A stretch of 64,000 nucleotides of DNA from Porodaedalea pini (taxonomy: Eukaryota; Basidiomycota; Agaricomycetes; Hymenochaetales; Hymenochaetaceae). Below, piece by piece: positions 1-12,100 of this stretch. The position numbers and the translations under genes were made by a program. Within the stretch, counting starts at the first letter, position 1; each line of letters begins with the position of its first letter. Below the pieces are notes generated by a model, which ran no database searches, was not told the DNA's origin, and worked only from the letters and a program-made list of their open reading frames with translations. The stretch spans positions 1 to 64,000 of the forward strand of contig NBAY01000088.1 of NCBI GenBank assembly GCA_002794775.1, written 5' to 3'.

Positions 1-796
1 ATTGGTGCGCGGGAGGGTGTAGGGACATACTGGACGGGCCGGGTGCCGCTGCGGAGTACGAAAGAGAGGCAGCGCTGGCGCCCGCGTCGAGTATGCGCGG
101 GGAGAATGACTGGCCGTTGTTTGACGAGCCTGAACCTGAGCCTGAGCCGGTTGGTGAGTGGTACGATGCAAAGCCTCCATCTGCACCGCCGACGTCGTAC
201 CCGAAGCTTGCATCCCCTCCAAACTTCTCTCCAAGCGCAGCATGCGCGTTCTGTCCAAGAGCGTCATATGTGGAGTCATACGGCTGCTCGACGTCGAGCT
301 CGTCTTCCGCGCCTTCGAGCTCGCGGATGCGATCCTCAAGCTTCGCGATCTTCTCCTGCAAAATCTGCGTGCGGCTCTTCTGCCGCCCGTCGTCGTAGTC
401 GCACTCCTCCGCGCGGTTCGCCTTGACACACTGCCGGCAGACGGGTTTTGTCGCGTCGCATTTCTATTTGTAGGTGGGGTGATGGGGGATGGGATGATGA
501 GGAAGAGAAAGGAGCGGTCGTCAGCAACTTGCACAAGAACAACTAAATGGAGTGCGCGGTACCGGGCTCGGTGAGGAGCGGCGATGGGATCGATGGGAGG
601 CAGGCTAGTAACTCACCATTTTACGCTTCCTGTGATGGAGTTAGTACTGAGTATAAAGAGACGAAGAAATGGAGACGGACCTGCAGCTGAGGCACGCCGA
701 GCCGCGCTGGAGCGGGTTGCCACTCTTGCGCGCCGCGCGCGCGTCCTGCTCATCGGTGTCCGACTGTGTCGTCGTCGCCGTCCTGTCCAGTGGCAT
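1..796 (-). CDS. Zn2Cys6 transcription factor, 5' part only
   Basis: Fungal binuclear zinc-cluster regulator that would bind DNA in the nucleus; targets unknown. I read three exons on the minus strand: 796-681, 629-617 and 463 down to the window edge. Joined, they give the six-cysteine cluster CX2C-X6-C-X6-CX2C-X8-C with the basic RKRKMK stretch between cysteines 2 and 3. The 13-nt middle exon encodes part of that basic stretch, and both introns have GT and AG ends and keep the frame. A predicted coiled coil (QEKIAKLEDRIRELEG) follows, then a Gly/Ser-rich linker. The frame stays open to base 1, so the fungal_trans middle domain lies outside the window. The start ATG at 796-794 is the first in frame before the cluster. 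Confident on family, not on orthology. Confidence 0.88.
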
Positions 797-2137
797 CTTG
801 GTGGTTTGCGGACCCCGCAAGAGGTGTTGGGTTTAAGTAAGTCAGAAGGGGTGAGTGTGCGATATGCCGATGGCAAGCGGGGTATGTGTGCACGCTAAGC
901 TGGGTGTGCACCCAGCGGGGGAGGGGATGCTCCGTCGTGTTCTGTATTTGAGCAAGTGGAAGCATCGAGGGCGCTGTTAGGACACCGTAAAGAATAAAGA
1001 CTGAGATCTACAGATGGCACGTGCACAACTCTAACCCGAGTCCGCCAGTCCAATCACAACCAAACACCGCCGCACCCTCTCTAGATACTATCTCTTGCCA
1101 GCCTATCCATCAGCTCGAAACATTGCCTTGTTCTTCAGCTGCACCGCTTCTCCAATCCGCATCATTCTCTCTGTTTCGTTCTTTTCTCGCTTTTTTCAAT
1201 GCGTTCGACTGTTCGCGCCGACCTGCCGACGGCATACCTGTCTAAAAATGGAGGATGCTCTCGAGCTTCTCTTGTCTTCCCTGAAACGCACCTCGGCAAC
1301 CTCAATAACGCAACCCTCCGACGAAAGCGCGCCCCTCGATCCATGTTCCTTAGCACGCGTCCCGTCCTTCAGACAGCCTGCTGCATCCCGAGACATCACA
1401 TCCGCTGTAAATTACCCATCATCTCGTCGCCCCGTCCAAACCCGCGTAAAATAACTCGAAACACATCGCGTCGTCTACATATGTATTTCTTTTTTGTCTG
1501 ATGCCTGATCTACGTTACTAGACCGTTTACGGGCGACCGCCATGAGCTTAACATACTGATATGTGCGCATCTTCGTGGGACGACGACGCATACGTATGCC
1601 CATCAGCTGCGTATTTCGCCCGGCGTGATCTCAACGAATTCGGTCGTGATCGCCAAGCGAAGCCCTTCGTGGCGTGGGACGTATATCTTTGCGCCATAAA
1701 GTACTGTGCTCCGTACATAGCTTCGAACGTGGCGAATGGTTGTCTCGGCCCTGACCTTTGCGAGGATTCGAACTGCGAGAAGTCGCACCGCAATGGCTTG
1801 TGCCCACGGCTAACAACGTCTCAACGTCCCACGAAAAAGCTTGCTCGCTGTGAAGCGCATCTGAGATGAAGTGCAGTCTCAGCTAGCTCTCGCATCAGGA
1901 ATCCAATGAAAAAAAGCAGAATTGAACGCGTGCCGACACACGTACTACCCCCCCCCCCCCCTCTCACTTCTCAACCAGACTCGAAACTTTCTTCAATGCA
2001 CCGCCCCCTTCTACTGTGTTTCTCAATTTCAAACTCCTGTAGTTCAAACACTAGTACTGGGGCCTCGCACAAGCGTACGCGCACCCGACGGCCTCCGTCG
2101 CTCGTCCGTCGAGTCATGAGGTGTTCTTTCTCTAGTC
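797..2137. other. Intergenic, no supported gene
   Basis: No reading frame here has recognisable domains, and the short open frames in several registers look like chance in GC-rich DNA. It contains a run of 14 C at 1948-1961. It should include the promoter of the minus-strand zinc-cluster gene, but no clear TATA element was found. Confidence 0.6.
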
Positions 2138-2989
2138 AGATTACAGCCATTTTCATAAGTCCTGCGACACGTGCATGTCACGTGAAGTGAGCCGCGTCAG
2201 AGCCAAAATGTCGAAAAAATAGAATAAATGTTGATTTTCTCTGTAAATTCTGCACAGTACCTGCTCATTAAGTACTCAAAAAAAAAGGCATGGTTCTCAG
2301 GAGCAGAAATATGTAAAATATGGAGCAATGCATTGACTGTGTAGGTGGGTAGAGATCAAACAAGTGCAGCCAGTCTGTTCTCTCACACATTTCCACTGAG
2401 ATTCAAAAATTATGGCTCCCCTACATCTACCTATAAAATTCTTTCCTGTATCTGTAAATTAAGTATATGACTATACCAACATTTCCTGCAAGTTTGAAGC
2501 CAATCCATTCAGTATTCATGGTGCAGCAGCAAGGTTTGTGTTCAACTTTGAGCTCTTTCCATCCTTGCAGCATGACCAAGAGTGGAACACAAACCTTGCT
2601 GCTGCACCATGAATACTGAATGGATTGGCTTCAAACTTGCAGGAAATGTTGGTATAGTCATATACTTAATTTACAGATACAGGAAAGAATTTTATAGGTA
2701 GATGTAGGGGAGCCATAATTTTTGAATCTCAGTGGAAATGTGTGAGAGAACAGACTGGCTGCACTTGTTTGATCTCTACCCACCTACACAGTCAATGCAT
2801 TGCTCCATATTTTACATATTTCTGCTCCTGAGAACCGTGCCTTTTTTTTGAGTACTTAATGAGCAGGTACTGTGCAGAATTTACAGAAAAAATCAACATT
2901 TATTCTATTTTTTCGACATTTTGGCTCTGACGCGGCTCACTTCATGTGACATGCACGTGTCGCAGGACTTATGAAAATGGCTGTAATCT
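2138..2989. repeat. Giant inverted repeat (hairpin), ~405-bp arms
   Basis: The left arm 2138-2543 is the near-perfect reverse complement of 2585-2989, separated by a loop of about 41 nt. The outer ends read AGATTACAGCCATTTTC and its complement. The few mismatches seen include CpG to TpG/CpA changes, for example CACGTG against CACATG near the outer ends. The arms carry no long reading frame. This fits a foldback element or palindromic MITE. A TA dinucleotide sits symmetrically near each end (TA-CAGCC and GGCTG-TA), compatible with TA target duplication, but the symmetry extends 4 bp further, so the true ends are uncertain. Confidence 0.85.
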
Positions 2990-3158
2990 TCTCGAGTCTC
3001 AAGCTTCATCTCGGATCTCAATGATAAGGGGCAACTCTTTAATTATTGCAGTTCGCAGTGATCTCCCTACTGCTTTCGTGGGTATGTGCCAGCTTCATCG
3101 TACCTGTGCATGTGGCTTCGAGTTTCTAATGAACACACCCGCACTCACAGACTCATTA

Positions 3159-3297
3159 GTGCCCGCTCGGCTGCATGGGTTAGCTAACTTTTGTCTGATG
3201 GGAAATTTGATTTGATGGGGACCCTTGAGCTAAACCCCCGGTTAGCTAACTTTTCCCCACCAGAATGTTAGCTACCCTGTGCAGCCGAGTGGGCCCC
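3159..3297. mobile_element. MITE with TA target duplication
   Basis: A 139-bp element with terminal inverted repeats of about 30 bp. The left end starts GTGCCCGCTCGGCTGCA; the right end in reverse complement starts GGGGCCCACTCGGCTGCA; both run on to a shared GTAGCTAAC/GTTAGCTAAC. It is bounded by TA at 3157-3158 and 3298-3299. Internal copies of GGTTAGCTAACTTTT add further symmetry. No coding capacity. A Tc1/mariner-type origin is possible because of the TA, but is not proven. Confidence 0.65.
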
Positions 3298-3782
3298 TAG
3301 GTTATATATGGATGACTAGCTTTGCAATGTGTCAAACTTGAGAAGCTACAGAGAAAACATTGAATAAACAAGGTTGGTGTACATGCTTCATGCAAAATAA
3401 TTTACTGGCCACGCCTAGTTCTATGTCTCTGAAATGTGCCTTTGAGCTAGTCCAAAGCCAGGAGACATGGTGTGTCTCTGCTTTCCATGCCACATTCTTA
3501 ACTGGCCTCTTGCTAGCACGACATGAAGGGCTGTAATCCATCAGCGAGCCAAGACACCAGAATCCAGAATGCAATGGTGCAAGATGGGGCTCAGAGTTAA
3601 GAGACCATCAAAATCTGCAAAGTTGATGGAGGACCGGAAGAGTTTGGCTCTGATCCAAGTTTAGACAATTCCTTGGATCATGAAACTGTGATCACGCTTC
3701 ATACACCTAATCCTGGTGTGCAAACATGATCCTTTGCTTATTGATGGCCACTCAGGGCTTTACGAAGACCCACGTGGAGTGC

Positions 3783-3788
3783 TTATAA
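3783..3788 (+). promoter_or_regulatory. TATA-like box upstream of the interrupted gene
   Basis: TTATAAGAG lies about 65-70 bp before the ATG at 3852, followed by a pyrimidine-rich stretch. The spacing is usual for fungal core promoters. The sequence 3300-3782 before it shows no gene. Confidence 0.45.
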
Positions 3789-5299
3789 GAGAACGAGGAT
3801 ACCTTTAGTTCTCATTGCTTTTCAACCCATCGAGCACACCGCTACAGCACTATGCCTAAGGATATGAGTACTGCAAGCACCACACCATCAAAGAACACAT
3901 CAAGCACATCCGGAAGAACTAGTACAGACTCCCCACGCTCATCACATCAGCGAGTTTTACCAGAAGAGACGTTAGAGAGGGAATACAAAAAAATCGATGA
4001 TATCAATCCCGGCGATGTAGTCTCTGGACCGACCCCTGGACTACGCGAGATCAACAAGAAAATTGACTTCAAGTACTCCTCTACCGGGGGTGTTCAAGGC
4101 TCTCAATTCCATAAACAAATCATCTTAGGCAAGACAGGTGATGGTCGGCTGAGAACCGTGATGCTAACGAGTTTGGGCAGCCTGAAGATAGGAGAGACCA
4201 TCTGGGATCGGTGGCCAATGCAAATGTTTGTGAAAGAAGAATGGGGACAGAACCATCAGGAAAAACCTCCCAGTGGAATATCATGGAATAATTTTAGAAT
4301 AGAAAGAAAATTGTAGAATAGTTTGGAATGGCATTAAAACGGGTTTGGACCCTTGGAATTGCACAGAATTTGCACAGAATTGAGGAACTGTATTTGGAAT
4401 TTGCTGGAATTGGCAAGGTGGTTTGTGGAATTGCACAGAATTGAGTAGAATAATAAAATTGTATTGGAATTTGCTGGAATCGGCAAGGTGAGTTATGGAA
4501 TGAGCCAAAAAAAGTTATAGCAAATGTGGCATTTGAGCACCTCAGAAACTTGTAAAATCCATATCTCACTCAATTCTTAACAGAATCAGTTCAAAAAAGT
4601 TGCTTAATTTATGTTTCAGTGGCTTCTAAATTTATGTGAGCTTAGTGGACAGAAGGTGGCTAATTAAGGCTGCAGTAGTGAGAATAGGTGTTTTCCCAGC
4701 AAAACTCCTTCCTTGATTTTTCCTGAGCTCAATTTTGAAGCGAATGACATGAAACTTGCTGGAGAATGGTCTGTATACTATATTGTTGATTTTATGAGGG
4801 CTGAACTAGAGTGAATGTCTCTTGTTCTGCTTGACTGTTGTGCTGAAACTCAAATTTGCTTGACTCAGACAGTCTTCAAAAAATTCCCTGAATTGTTATA
4901 AGCCATCTAAAATTCAATATAAATTATACATACCATTCTCCAACAAGTTTCATGTCATTAGCTTCACAATTGAGCTCAGGGAAATTCAGGGAAGGAGTTT
5001 TACTAGAAAAACACATATTCTCATGTCTGCAGCCTCAATATTCCATATTCTGTCCTCTAAGCTCACATAAATTTTAGAAAACATTGAAACATAAATTTAG
5101 CAACTTTTTTGAAGAGTTTGTGTGAAGAATTGAGTGAGATATGCTATATTTTGTACTTGGAGGCACTTCAGGTGACAAAAACTGCTAAGTCCAATCCTGG
5201 ACACGTCGTCCACAGAAGAGGTGTGGGAACTTGATCACGTGTATGTTGGTTTTGGCACAACACGCCACACATCGCCTTCACATCTGCTACCACTCTACT

Positions 5300-5833
5300 A
5301 TGTCTGGTGCTGACGTCTTACAGAATGTCTGAAAAAACCCTCGATTGCACCCACTGCAACCATCACACACAAAGTGGTAGCCTCGCCAGCTGCCTGGTGG
5401 GACACACTCACTGCCGCAGGCAACATGCCATCCGAGTTCTGACTTTCAACTTATTAGAACGCTCGTCTTCAAGCTGAAGACCGTAAAGTCTGCCGCAACA
5501 GTTCCTGTTGTTGTCATTGCATGCATCACTGGACCTGCTAAAAGAAAATTTCACGTTGAACAAGGACTCCCATGAGCACAGTCTCTTTATCTGTCCACAC
5601 GCATTGTTAAAGTTCATCCACTTTCACCATTAGCACTTGACGCAAACACGTTCCCAATTGCCATGGTTCTTGGTGCATCGCTCACATCATTGACTTCCCT
5701 CTTTGCCGTACATGCACTTGCCTCAGATTTTACTGTCTTCCTCCCTGGAACCACCATTACTTCATACTTGCGTGCTCTCAAAAATGGGGAGACCAAGCTT
5801 CACAAGTTAGATTTTGTGGAACTCAAGGCTGAG
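5300..5833 (+). pseudogene. Captured prolyl-tRNA synthetase, N-terminal part
   Basis: Begins at ATG 5300 (MSGADVL..). Across broken frames it keeps the signature of the YbaK-like editing/appended domain found at the N-terminus of fungal ProRS: SPAAWWDTLTAAGN, LVFKLKTVKSAATVPVVVIA, LALDANTFPIAMVLGAS and FTVFLPGTTITSYLRALKNG. Several frameshifts and stops make it non-functional. It stops at the gypsy insertion (target site CTGAG) inside the end of this domain. The same start and first ~70 codons occur in copy 2 at 42867, so both transposons inherited one capture event. Confidence 0.75.
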
Positions 5834-6265
5834 TGTTAGGACTCGAACCTTTCCTTTCTTTTATTTTCCTTTTATCGTTTCTTTTCTTTTAATCGCTCCT
5901 TTTCATTATAATTAATCATCTTTTCAATCATTTCCCACACTCCTTTCACATGACCTTCATTCATTCCATTCCAAGTTACATAAACTATATAGTACTTAGA
6001 TAATCCAGTCTCACAATTGGCGCGAATAAAAGGTTCGAGGAACTCGCATGAACACTTGTTCTGCTTTTCCTCTTACCTCTGCAATGACCTAGGTGAGACT
6101 GCGTCCCCTCCTGTAGTAGTGTATATTGTACTAATCCTCTTACCTCCGCGATGACCTAGCCTGAGTATAGCGTGTCCCGAGTCCCCACTCGAGTATAGCA
6201 TGTCCCAGACGACAGTCAGCTAAGGCCTGCCCAGTCCGAGTCGTCTCCCGGACTCCCACCTAACA
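5834..6265 (+). repeat. 5' LTR of the gypsy element
   Basis: Starts TGTTAGGACTCGAACC and ends CCCACCTAACA. It matches 12704-13135 along its full 432 bp with about 13 differences counted by eye, all transitions and several at CpG sites. A decayed solo copy of the same family lies at 59991-60341. Confidence 0.95.
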
Positions 6266-6684
6266 TAAAAGCAGAACCCCACCCAGGCTCATCCCCAGTG
6301 TATGTCGTTGCTGTCGACTCGCCTTCACTCAGTCTAGAGGAGCGCTCCCCTCGACAGACTTGAAGTGTAAACCCCCTAAACGACAACCCTCAACCCTGCC
6401 CAGACATTTTCGGATGTTCATGTATTACGTAAACCCTCCAACCGACTCTTCCCAACTATTACCGCATTTGGACACCAACTCGACCTCGGGCAAGCTGACG
6501 CCCTGATTGGAAAACTCTCTCCCACCCTGGCTCTCCGCATCTCCCTTTGGTGGAGAAGCCACTTAACTTGGACGTGGGTGACGTTACGTGTACAGTCATC
6601 GACGTCGTTGTCGATTGTTATCACTGTCGCCTCCTTCTGTCTCATTATCAATTTTGCCGATGAACCCGTTCAACGTTGGCGTAA
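6266..6684 (+). other. Leader of the gypsy element
   Basis: Untranslated region between the 5' LTR and gag. The bases just after the LTR (TAAAAGCAGAACCCC) should hold the primer binding site, but I could not match them to a tRNA 3' end. Short open frames here show no known domain. Confidence 0.5.
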
Positions 6685-9107
6685 CCCTGGATCGAATGCG
6701 CAACCGATCCCTGTCCCTCTGCCATCGTCAAGATAGATCTCACCGACGAACAGCAACAGGCCCTCCCTGCATCAGCCCGTTGGAATCCAGACCGACCAAG
6801 TTACGTCGTGACCAACAACAGTGGCATTACATACGACATCTGGTGGAGTGAGATCCGGCATAGCTGGTATTCAACAAACGAAGAAGGAAGGAGAGCTAGG
6901 TGGCCCCCAGCCATCCCATCGTCACCTGCACCATCAATGTCCACCGTCAACTTACCACCGACTCCAGGACCCTACCGCAAGACTCAGAGAGATCTTTCAC
7001 CGCCAACCCCTCCTGAACCTTTGATGCCTACACCCGAACCCGCAATGTCAGCAGGAGGTTTCAGTCAGCAGCAGATGGAACAGATCGCGGCCATCGTCGT
7101 GAACGCCTTTGCCCATCAGGTGAACAACACCCCGGCACCAGTTGCAGCAGCTAATCCCCCGACCCCCAACATCGACGTTGCCCGGTGAAAGGTGACGGTA
7201 CGGGTCTACAGGCTGACTCGGACCTGGTTGAGTTCGGCCACTGGGGGTTCACTCTAATGTGTCTGATGGAGGGGATAGTGTCAGGAAGTGTAGGGAAGTG
7301 TAATAGAATACTCGGGGCTAGGTGTCGACTCGAGGACGCGAGTACAAAGGATGACCGGCAAAACGTGCCTAAATGCGGTCGGAGAACAAAGAGCAACTAC
7401 GATCTTGACAACCCGGGCTCGTAAACTCGCCAGTGAAGACAGGAATCGATACTATTCGTCGAGACGATTCTGAATCTGAAAAGACCTCGAGACGCGATGC
7501 AGAATTGACGGAGATATAGCAGTTGCACTGGTTGCGGCTGGCGGAACGCACGGAACTCCCGGAACCAAAAGCTATTTTCGTAGCTCTACGACGCGGGCTC
7601 GGAATCGTGCAAGAAAAGACAGTGTTCGAAAGCGATTTTTGAGGAAATTAAGAATCTGAAGAGAGCTCGGGAAACGGATAAGAACTGAGGGCGATATAGC
7701 GAAAGCAAGATTTGGCCGAAAACGGGACTCGAGACGGAACGGACGGAACGACACTGAACGGTGACGGAGACGAGAACTAAAGACTGGGACTGACTCAGGG
7801 GAACTAAACTTGTATTTTTGAGACATTTACATGAGTGTTTAAATAACCAACAGAGGTTTGAGCCTCTGAGCGGCGTACAAAGGACACAAAGACAGACCGG
7901 AGGCTCTAGCCAAACAACACCAAATAGCCGGAACTTGAGAACATGAGTAATTAAGCTTTGGGAGGCTCGGAACAATACCAGATGTGACCCAAAACGGACT
8001 TCGGTGGCTCACCAGTGCAGAACCAAGCTGTATGCGTCGAGTTAATACTGCCAAACACTGAAACTGTCCTGAAATGCGTCGGGGATACTTGTAAGACTGT
8101 CCTGAGTTGAGTCGAACCTAATAGAGCCGATTCCGAGGCCAGCGGCATCGGGATCTCCACACCGGCCACGTGAATTCACTGGCGGCGACGATTATCTAGA
8201 CTTCAAACGTGAGGTTCTCCTCTTCGTCTCCGCAAACCCGAATCGATACCCCACATCGGAAAGTAAAATCTACGTGGCTCTCTCCTACCTAAAAGGTGGC
8301 AATGCGGCGACGTGGGCACAAAACTACGTGGAGGAGTCGACGACAGCAGGCATCGTAACCTTCACCGACAGTTGGACAAGGTTCCAAGAGCGCCTAGATG
8401 CCTCATTCGATGACCCGAACCGGAAGGAAAAAGCGTTAGCGGAATTCCGAACCAAGGTTCAGAAGGACCTCACCGCTGACGAATTCTTCCAGAAGCTTGA
8501 CGTCATCATCATGAGAGCAGGATTGATGGACGACAGCATTATCTGTGACTGCCTGAAGCGTGTGATGAACATCGAGGTGGTCCGTGGAGTACTGAGGTCA
8601 ACGCCGGTCCCAACGACATATGACGCCTGGAAGAAGAAGGCCATTGAGATCGATCGGGGTGAACAGCAGATCTGTGCAATCCAGTGAGGTCGCACGTTTC
8701 CACTTCCACCACGCCAGCCTCAGCAGCAGGCACCCCTGGCTCGCCGTCCGATCGCAACCCCCCACGTTGACAAACACGACGTGACTGGCACCACCTTCAG
8801 AGGGGCTGGCCAGCCAATGGACATCTCAATGAATGAGGCACAACGGCGACAGGCGTGCTGGATCTGTGGCAAGCTCAGTCATTTCAAGGACGCATGCCCG
8901 CAGGGGAAGACGATCGTGCAGCATATGCTGCAGATGATGGCGCCCGGCGAACGTCACCTCCTCGCCGATGAGCTAGGAGCGATGAAGGAGTCGGCCTTTG
9001 AGGAAGTCGTAGACACTCGAAAGATGACGGTGGAGGACTATGTGGAGGAAGAAGGTGATGACAAAGAGGTCGTCGACTCGCAGGATTTTGCGAGTGGTCA
9101 GGCGTAG
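6685..9107 (+). pseudogene. gag: gag of the gypsy element, interrupted
   Basis: Capsid-type protein. The N-terminal part is open from 6685 to 7188 with no obvious ATG; a Gln-rich stretch (DEQQQALPASARW) and Pro-rich linker are seen. After the insertion 7190-8169 the frame resumes at about 8172 (EFTGGDDYLDFKREV) and runs through the retrotransposon gag fold, with conserved-looking ALSYLKGGNAATWAQNYV and RTKVQKDLTADEFFQKLD. A TGA at about 8684 follows ICAIQ. A CCHC zinc knuckle (CWICGKLSHFKDAC) lies at 8856-8897, and the frame stops with TAG at 9105. The two halves are in different phases, so one more base change is needed beyond the insertion. Confidence 0.8.
7190..8169. mobile_element. ~980-bp insertion in gag, probable solo LTR
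   Basis: This stretch separates the two halves of gag and is flanked by GTGAA at 7185-7189 and 8170-8174. It has no coding frame. It contains two related purine-rich blocks (GGGCTCG..GAATCTGAA.. around 7410-7490 and 7590-7660) and a TTTAAATAA box near 7840, features often seen in LTRs. Clean TG..CA ends at the duplicated site were not found, so the class of element is uncertain, while its being a foreign insertion is well supported. Confidence 0.6.
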
Positions 9108-12100
9108 CCACCAGGGCGACTGACCGAGAAGAACAAGGGGCCTCGTATCCGGACTCGATAAAATATAACCAACCGTCTGTACAATACGTAGATGTAAATG
9201 ACGTTGATGGTTTTTCCGATTACAAAGTCCCCACCGGTGTGAACAAAGAGAACGAGTATGAACAGCTGTTCATGAGGGGAACTGGCAGACGCCAGCTGGA
9301 CCTCCTCCTGAATGTCAGATACAACATGGAGAATGAAGCGAAAGAGGTGGATGTGCATGCCCTCGTGGATTCGGGGTGTACAGGATCATGCATTGACATG
9401 AGGTTCGTCGAACGGTATGGGTTGGAGACCAAACGTTACATCAGACCCCTCACGGTGCTCAATGCGGATGGCACGCACAACGAGGCTGGTTTGATTGAGA
9501 AATATGTTGACATCGAGCTGATAATTGGACACCACAAGGAAAGAATTGTCCTTGCGGTAACATCCCTGGCATCGTCAAACATCTTCCTCAGCTACGACTG
9601 GCTTCGATGACATAACCCGGAGGTTGACTGGAAAGCGGGTTTAATTGAATTCACCCGTTGCCCAGAAGAGTGCACAATCGAAAAGGAGGCCGTGGAAGAA
9701 ATGAGGAGGGTGAGAGAAGTGCGAATGGACAAGGTGTCCTGGCCCACATATCTCAACAACTACGCCGACGTCTTCTCGGAGAAAGGATTCGAGAAGCTAC
9801 CGGAACACTGCCCCTGGGACCACATCATCGACCTGAAGCCTGACTTCAAGCCTAGCGACTGCAAGATCTATCCATTGACACCAACGGAACAACAGTCGCT
9901 AAAGGACTTCCTTGAAGAGAACCTGAAGTCGGGCTGTATACAAAAGTCGATCTCATCGATGGCATCACCTTTCTTCTTCATCAAGAAGGCCGATAAGTCC
10001 CTACGCCCAATACAGGACTACCAGAAGCTTAATGAGGGAACGATCAAGAACAAGTACCCTCTCCCCCTCATTGACGAACTTGTTGACAAGGTCAAGAAGG
10101 TGAAGTTCATCACCAAACTTGACCTCCGATGGGGATACTACAATGTCCGGATCCGTGAAGGCAATGAGTGGAAGGCAGCTTTTCACACGAATATGGGTCT
10201 CTTCGAGCCGACAGTCATGTTCTTTGGTCTTTGCAATGCACCGGCGATGTTCCAGGCCTTTGTCAACCACATCTTCAAGGGACTAATCTACGATAACTTG
10301 ATCATCGTCTACCTCGACGACATCCTCATCCTCTCACAAACTCTTGAGGAACATATCGAGACGTCAAGGTGTGTTCTTCAGATCTTGCAAGAAAACAGTC
10401 TGTACCTGAAGCCAGAGAAGTGTGAGTTCGATGCCAAGGTCATAAAATACCTCGGCCACATTGTCAGTAATGGCGAGATCAAGGCTGACCCAGCAAAGAT
10501 GGAAGCGATCGCAGACTGGCCAGTCCCGCAAAACCTCAAGCAGCTGCAACAATTTCTCAGCATGGGCAACTGGCTGTGACAGTTCATCAAGGACTACAGC
10601 AAGGTGGTCCATCCGCTAATGTCGCTGACAGGCAAAAAGGACTGGGTATGGGAGACTGAACAGCAAGAAGTGTTCAAGGAGTTGAGACGACGTCTCTGCT
10701 CACCTCCAGTCCTGGCCATCACGAACGATGAGGGCCCTTTCCGCGTCGAAGCGGACTCATCAAACTTCGTGCTTGGTGGCATGTTGTTGAAAAAGCAGGA
10801 GGGCAAGTGGAGGGTAGTCACCTACAGGTCCGAAGTGCTTCTACCGGCGGAACGAAACTACGAGATCTACGACAAGGAGATGCTCGCGATCGTTTCGGCA
10901 CTCAAGGAGTGGAGGCAATACCTTCTTGGTGCCCGTCACCCTATTGAGATCTGGTCTGATCACACCAACCTCACCTACTTCAGGTCGGCGCAAAAGCTGA
11001 GCTATCGACAAGCTCGCTGGCGGACAGAACTCGAGGAATTTGACTTCCACCTTGAGCACAAGTTGGGTAAGACAATGGGCAAAGCGGACTTACTGTCACG
11101 CAAGACCGGCTACGATGAAGGGAAGGATGATAACAACGGCATCGTGTTCATCAAGGAGAAGTGGCTGAATCGTGGAGTGGTGAGGACATCACGTGACGAA
11201 GTGTTGGAACGAATGGGTGAAGCGCAGAGGGCGCAGAACGAGTCGGAGAGGCCGACAGGAATGACAAAGGTCGACGGTTTGTGGCGGATGAAGGGCAAGG
11301 TATACGTCCCATCGACAATCAAGGAATCAGTGTTATGGGAGTGTCACGACTCAGTATTGGCTGGGCATCCAGGAGCGTCAAAAACGGTGGAACTTGTCCA
11401 TCGAGACTTCTGGTGGGTGTCGATATTCTCTGACATCTGAGCGTACATCCGAGGATGTGATCGCTGTCAGCGAACAAAGGCTCTGAGAGCGTCGAGGTCG
11501 AGACCACTCCATCTGAATACGGTCCCTGAAGCCCCTTGGGAAATCGTCACAGTCGACCTCATCGGAGAGCTTCCAGAATCGAAGGGACACAACACGATTT
11601 GCATCTTCGTAGATAGATTCTCGAAGCAGATGCATGCGATTCCGATGACAACGAAGCTGTCAGCAGAAGGCATGGCTCAGTTGTACCGTGACCACATCTT
11701 CCGCCTCCACGGCCTACCCAAGAAGATTATCCATGACCGTGGCACGCAGTTCAATGCATCAATGATGAAGGAACTATACAAACTCCTGCACATTGAAGGC
11801 AACCTGTCGACAGCATATCACCCACAAACAGATGGTCAGACAGAATGCATTAACCAAGAGCTCGAACAGTACCTTAGGCTCTTCGTTGACCATCGGCAAT
11901 CAGACTGGAAGGACTGGCTCCCTCTCGCAGAGTTCGCATACAACAACTGCGAACACTCAGTGACAAAGATGTCTCCCTTCTATGCAAACACAGGACATCA
12001 TCCTCTGAGCTTCGACACGACATGGACTTCATCCACTAACATGTCGGCAGAAGAATTTGCAAAACACATCAAGGAGACTCATCACGTTGCGAGGGACAAC

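Noticed and set aside
1741..1815. tRNA-like B box (AGTTCGAATCC on the minus strand)
   Set aside because: The B box is perfect, but the T stem, acceptor stem and spacing to an A box do not fit a tRNA.
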